Source: Sandaracinaceae bacterium (GTDB lineage Bacteria; Myxococcota_A; Polyangia; Polyangiales; Sandaracinaceae). From it: a stretch of 64,000 nucleotides of DNA. Shown here one piece after another: positions 61,411-64,000 of the stretch (positions within the stretch are counted from its first letter, which is position 1; each line of letters begins with the position of its first letter). The notes under the pieces were generated by a model. It did no database searches. It was given only the letters and a program-made list of their open reading frames with translations, and was not told the DNA's origin. The stretch spans positions 41,769 to 105,768 of the forward strand of contig JAHBWG010000021.1 in NCBI GenBank assembly GCA_019637095.1, written 5' to 3'. Both the position numbers and the translations under genes were made by a program.

Positions 61411-62916
61411 GTGACGCGACGCAAGGACCGGGAGCAGGACGAGCGGCTCGACATGCTGGAGGACGACCAGGTCCTGCAGGTCCGGATCGACGACGAGCAG
61501 GACAGCCGCCTCGAGGCGGTCGAGGGCTCGATGCGGGGCGTCAACGCCGAGCTGCCGGCGATCGACACGCCGCAGGGCGCGGAGCAGCGGCTCAAGCTCG
61601 TCGTGCCCTCGCCGCTCACCGTCTTGACCCTCGGCGCGATCGGCAACGCCGACGCGGGCGGCCACCCGTTCGGCCCGGCCGGGTTCCAGCTCCGCACGGT
61701 GCGGAACTTCGCGGCCGAGATCAAAGAGCGCACGATCCTCGACAGCGACGGGAACATCGTCGTGCACACGCCCGAGACCTTCACGAGCGTCGCCGGCAAG
61801 AAGCTCCACCAGTCGACGAACGGCGACTACCAGCTCGGCACCGTCGGCGGTGTGTCCATCTCCGCGGCCTCGGGCGCCGGCTTCGCCGATCCCGCGTTCA
61901 CCGTCGACCCGCAGATGGCGGTCCCCGACCCCCCCGCGATCGACACCAAGGGCCCGCGCGAAGCGACCGAGACCGCCAAGACGGCGTGGGGGGCGATCTG
62001 GACCGCGTACGACACGTACTCGGGCGCCAAGGCGCTCAAGACCTGGTGGGGGGATCGCAAGCTCTCGGACGGGATGTCGAAGGACACGTTCGCGGGCGTG
62101 GCGACCGGGATGTACGGGCTCTACAGCGCCGGGAAGAAGCTCTACGACGGAGCGTCCCTCGCCTACCAGGGCGCGGTCGCGGCCGCGGCGCACATCTGGC
62201 CCTCGGAGAAGCCCTCGGGCCCGGGCAAGCCGAAGGTCACGATCTACGCCGACGACGGCATCTCCGTGCTGACTCCCGAGAAGATCAGCCTCTTCTCCAC
62301 GACCGGCGGGATCAGCCTCGACTGCCCGCACAAGGTCGGCATCAAGGCGGGCGTCAGCGCGTCGATGAAGGCGGGGATCGACGCGACGGTGTTCTCGTTC
62401 GTGAGCGCCAAGGTCGAGTCCAAGGGCATCTGCGTGGTGAAGGGCACCTACACGTCGGTCACGGGCGACCTGACGGAGATCATCGGCAAGAAGATCATGA
62501 CCGTGAGCTCGAAGGAGAAGGTCGCGATCGAGTCGGACGATCTCATCCGCATCAGCACGCCGAAGAAGGCGCAGCTCGCCGGGACGGACGTGCACATCAA
62601 CACGGACCGCGAGGTGTACATGCACTCGAACGACGCGGTGACCGCGCGCGCCGAGCAGGTCGCGACCGTCTGGGGGACCAAGCAGATCTACGCCGGCTCG
62701 GACACCGAGATCCTCATCACGATCAAAGGCAAGTCGTCCGACATCAAGCTGAAGGACGGCGAGATCGACATCCTCACCGGGGACTCCGGGGTGATGCTCA
62801 ACAAGAGCGAGGCGCTGATCACCGGGCCGAGCGCGAGCGCGAAGTTCGACTCGGCGTTCGTGATCGAGGGCAGCGCGGCCTCGAAGATCAAGGCGCCCAA
62901 CATCACGCTCGGCTGA
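61411..62916 (+). CDS. VgrG/gp5-like beta-helix protein with N-terminal coiled coil
   Basis: A 501-residue protein. The first 45 residues are charged and heptad-like (DREQDERLDMLEDDQVLQVR), a likely trimeric coiled coil. The middle (about 190-265) is helical with WGAIWTAYDTYSGAKALKTW. From about 276 to the end the chain is a run of short strands (VTIYADDGISVLTPEKISLF, DLTEIIGKKIMTVSSKEKVA, SDIKLKDGEIDILTGDSGVM), the pattern of the VgrG/gp5 C-terminal needle. The phage-tail-like N-terminal half of true VgrG is missing. A GGAGG site lies 4 bases before the GTG start. It is divergent from the DUF2169 gene, 79 bp apart, and is probably the tip or carrier of the same secretion device. Confidence 0.7.
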   Translation: MTRRKDREQDERLDMLEDDQVLQVRIDDEQDSRLEAVEGSMRGVNAELPAIDTPQGAEQRLKLVVPSPLTVLTLGAIGNADAGGHPFGPAGFQLRTVRNFAAEIKERTILDSDGNIVVHTPETFTSVAGKKLHQSTNGDYQLGTVGGVSISAASGAGFADPAFTVDPQMAVPDPPAIDTKGPREATETAKTAWGAIWTAYDTYSGAKALKTWWGDRKLSDGMSKDTFAGVATGMYGLYSAGKKLYDGASLAYQGAVAAAAHIWPSEKPSGPGKPKVTIYADDGISVLTPEKISLFSTTGGISLDCPHKVGIKAGVSASMKAGIDATVFSFVSAKVESKGICVVKGTYTSVTGDLTEIIGKKIMTVSSKEKVAIESDDLIRISTPKKAQLAGTDVHINTDREVYMHSNDAVTARAEQVATVWGTKQIYAGSDTEILITIKGKSSDIKLKDGEIDILTGDSGVMLNKSEALITGPSASAKFDSAFVIEGSAASKIKAPNITLG

Positions 62917-62925
62917 GCTCGCTGG

Positions 62926-62951
62926 AGGGTTGGCTCCAACGTTCCAACCCT
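62926..62951. terminator. Perfect inverted repeat, probable bidirectional terminator
   Basis: AGGGTTGG and CCAACCCT pair perfectly around a 10-base loop that itself can fold (TTGGCTCCAA). It sits 9 bp after the stop of the beta-helix gene and before the end of the converging membrane protein gene. No T tract follows. Confidence 0.5.
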
Positions 62952-63032
62952 ACGGCGCGGGGCACGGATCTCGGCGCAGACGCCCCGACGGGCGCTCGAT
63001 CTCGTGGGCGCTCCGTTGATCGGACGGTCGCC

Positions 63033-64000
63033 TCACCGGGCGATCGCGATCGCGATCGCGGCCGTCGCGAGCGCGGCGAGGCTCGCGAGGGCTGCGTCGA
63101 TCGCGCGCGCGCGCAGCATCGCGCGCAGCGCCGCGTCCGGCGCGCGCTCGGCGCACGCGAAGAGCATCATCGAGCCGGGGCCGCGCGCGCGCAGCGTCTC
63201 GCCCTCGGCGTACCCGGCGACGAGCACGCGCGCGCCCGGCCGAACGCGCATGCGCGCGCTCTTGGGCGTCTCGACCCAGTCGTCCGAGGCCCACGCGAGC
63301 GCCGCGCGCTCGACGACGGCGACACGCGCTCCGGCGCGGACCGTGATCGCGCTCGCGCCGCCTTCTTCGTTCGTCGCGGAGAACGTCGGGCTCTCCGAGG
63401 CCACCGAGTCGCCTTCGACGAAGACGCGGCGGACGAGCAGCTCGTCCTGTGCGCCCGGCTCGACCACCCCGCGCCACGCGCGCCACGCCGGCGATCCGTC
63501 GAGCGCGTCGAGCAGCGCGCGCACGCGCGGCCGCTCGGAGAGGTCGGCGACGAGGTAGCCGATCGCGAGCACCGCGAGCGAGAGCGCCTGCGCGCCGACG
63601 AGCGCCCCCGTCCCCGCGGGCGAGAGCGCGTCGGGGCGCAGGTCTCCGCGCAGCGCGGCGATCGGCCAGACGACGGCGATGAAGCCCGCGTAGAGCCAGC
63701 CCGCTCCGGCGAGCGGGCCCAGGACCACGAGGAGCCGGCGCGAACCGTCCCGCTCGTCGGGCGAGAAGCGCGGCAGCGAGCGCGCGCCGCGCGCGAAGAA
63801 GCGGAGCACCGGGTGGGCGAGCCCGCGATCCATCGGCGGCGGCGCGCCGATCGCGCGCTCGACGAAGCGCGCGCAGCAGAGGAACGACAGGACCGAGGCG
63901 AGCCCGACCAGCGCGGCGCCGAGCCCGGGGTGCTCCGCGAGGACGAGCGCGTCGGCCGCGCCGATCGCCGCGGCGAGCGCCCACGGGAGCGCGCGCCACG
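63033..64000 (-). CDS. Membrane protein of unknown function, 5' end beyond the window
   Basis: The frame stays open to the right edge, where it reads ALPWALAAAIGAADALVLAE and ASVLSFLCCARFVERAIG, both membrane-like, so the start lies outside. Inside the window are two more helices (RLLVVLGPLAGAGWLYAGFI, GALVGAQALSLAVLAIGYLV), a soluble domain of about 110 residues and a C-terminal helix ending AIAIAIAR. The soluble part (DELLVRRVFVEGDSVA, ARVLVAGYAEGETL) loosely recalls the GIDE domain of membrane E3-like proteins, but no ring or catalytic residue is seen. An in-frame ATG at 63833 is possible but would cut the helices. Confidence 0.6.
   Translation of the reverse strand, partial: WRALPWALAAAIGAADALVLAEHPGLGAALVGLASVLSFLCCARFVERAIGAPPPMDRGLAHPVLRFFARGARSLPRFSPDERDGSRRLLVVLGPLAGAGWLYAGFIAVVWPIAALRGDLRPDALSPAGTGALVGAQALSLAVLAIGYLVADLSERPRVRALLDALDGSPAWRAWRGVVEPGAQDELLVRRVFVEGDSVASESPTFSATNEEGGASAITVRAGARVAVVERAALAWASDDWVETPKSARMRVRPGARVLVAGYAEGETLRARGPGSMMLFACAERAPDAALRAMLRARAIDAALASLAALATAAIAIAIAR

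Overview
The window is a very GC-rich, gene-dense stretch of bacterial chromosome with no gene-free interval above about 300 bp. The genes suggest a myxobacterium, probably near Sandaracinus (order Polyangiales). The evidence is many GTG starts, many lipoproteins with Asp/Ala/Gly-rich or Cys-rich tails, a MYXO-CTERM-like C-terminus, RCC1 propellers, hybrid kinases, a sigma-54 activator, DUF4388 and MglA-like signalling genes, and a bactofilin. The taxonomic placement is inference from gene content; no rRNA or marker alignment was possible.

Layout. 0-6 kb: a frameshifted DinB-family gene and a lipoprotein, divergent from a tight lipid-type operon (polyprenyl synthase with an extra N-terminal half, a PAP2/ferritin-like fusion, an EEP-family hydrolase, a VanZ-like protein). 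6-19 kb: surface and envelope genes, including a seven-blade RCC1 lipoprotein of lower GC, a DUF418-like membrane protein fused to a PPC-like domain, a poly-proline lipoprotein, a hybrid histidine kinase, small zinc-binding or membrane proteins, a Cys-rich lipoprotein, a five-fold PPC-like lipoprotein and FxsA. 19-22 kb: a regulatory cluster of two LuxR-type response regulators (one with a pseudo-receiver) around a sigma-54 enhancer-binding protein.

22.3-29.7 kb: the most unusual region, a seven-gene operon with overlapping or nearly touching genes. It encodes a helical unknown protein, a DUF4388-like protein, an ABC ATPase fused to a Cys-based phosphatase, two paralogous 134-residue roadblock-like proteins, a kinase-fold domain fused to a calcineurin-type metallophosphoesterase, and an MglA-like GTPase with a long C-terminal extension. 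It looks like an undescribed GTPase/roadblock signalling module with its own phosphatases.

30-36 kb: a degenerate PAS/HWE-type kinase, HupE/UreJ-like and UbiB-family genes, a phospholipase D-like lipoprotein, a second seven-blade RCC1 lipoprotein, an unknown protein and tRNA-Gly(CCC). 36-41 kb: part of an F-type ATP synthase operon (b', b, delta, alpha, gamma) without beta, epsilon, a or c. 41-53.6 kb: outer-membrane and TPR proteins, bactofilin, a trypsin-like protease, an alpha/beta-hydrolase lipoprotein, an APC permease with USP domains, a fourteen-blade RCC1 lipoprotein and an SLT-LytM fusion. 53.6-57 kb: purH, an ACP-like gene lacking the serine, and purD. 57-63 kb: a type VI secretion-like accessory set (a DUF2169-pentapeptide fusion and a long pentapeptide protein, divergent from a VgrG/gp5-like beta-helix protein). 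The right edge cuts an unknown membrane protein.
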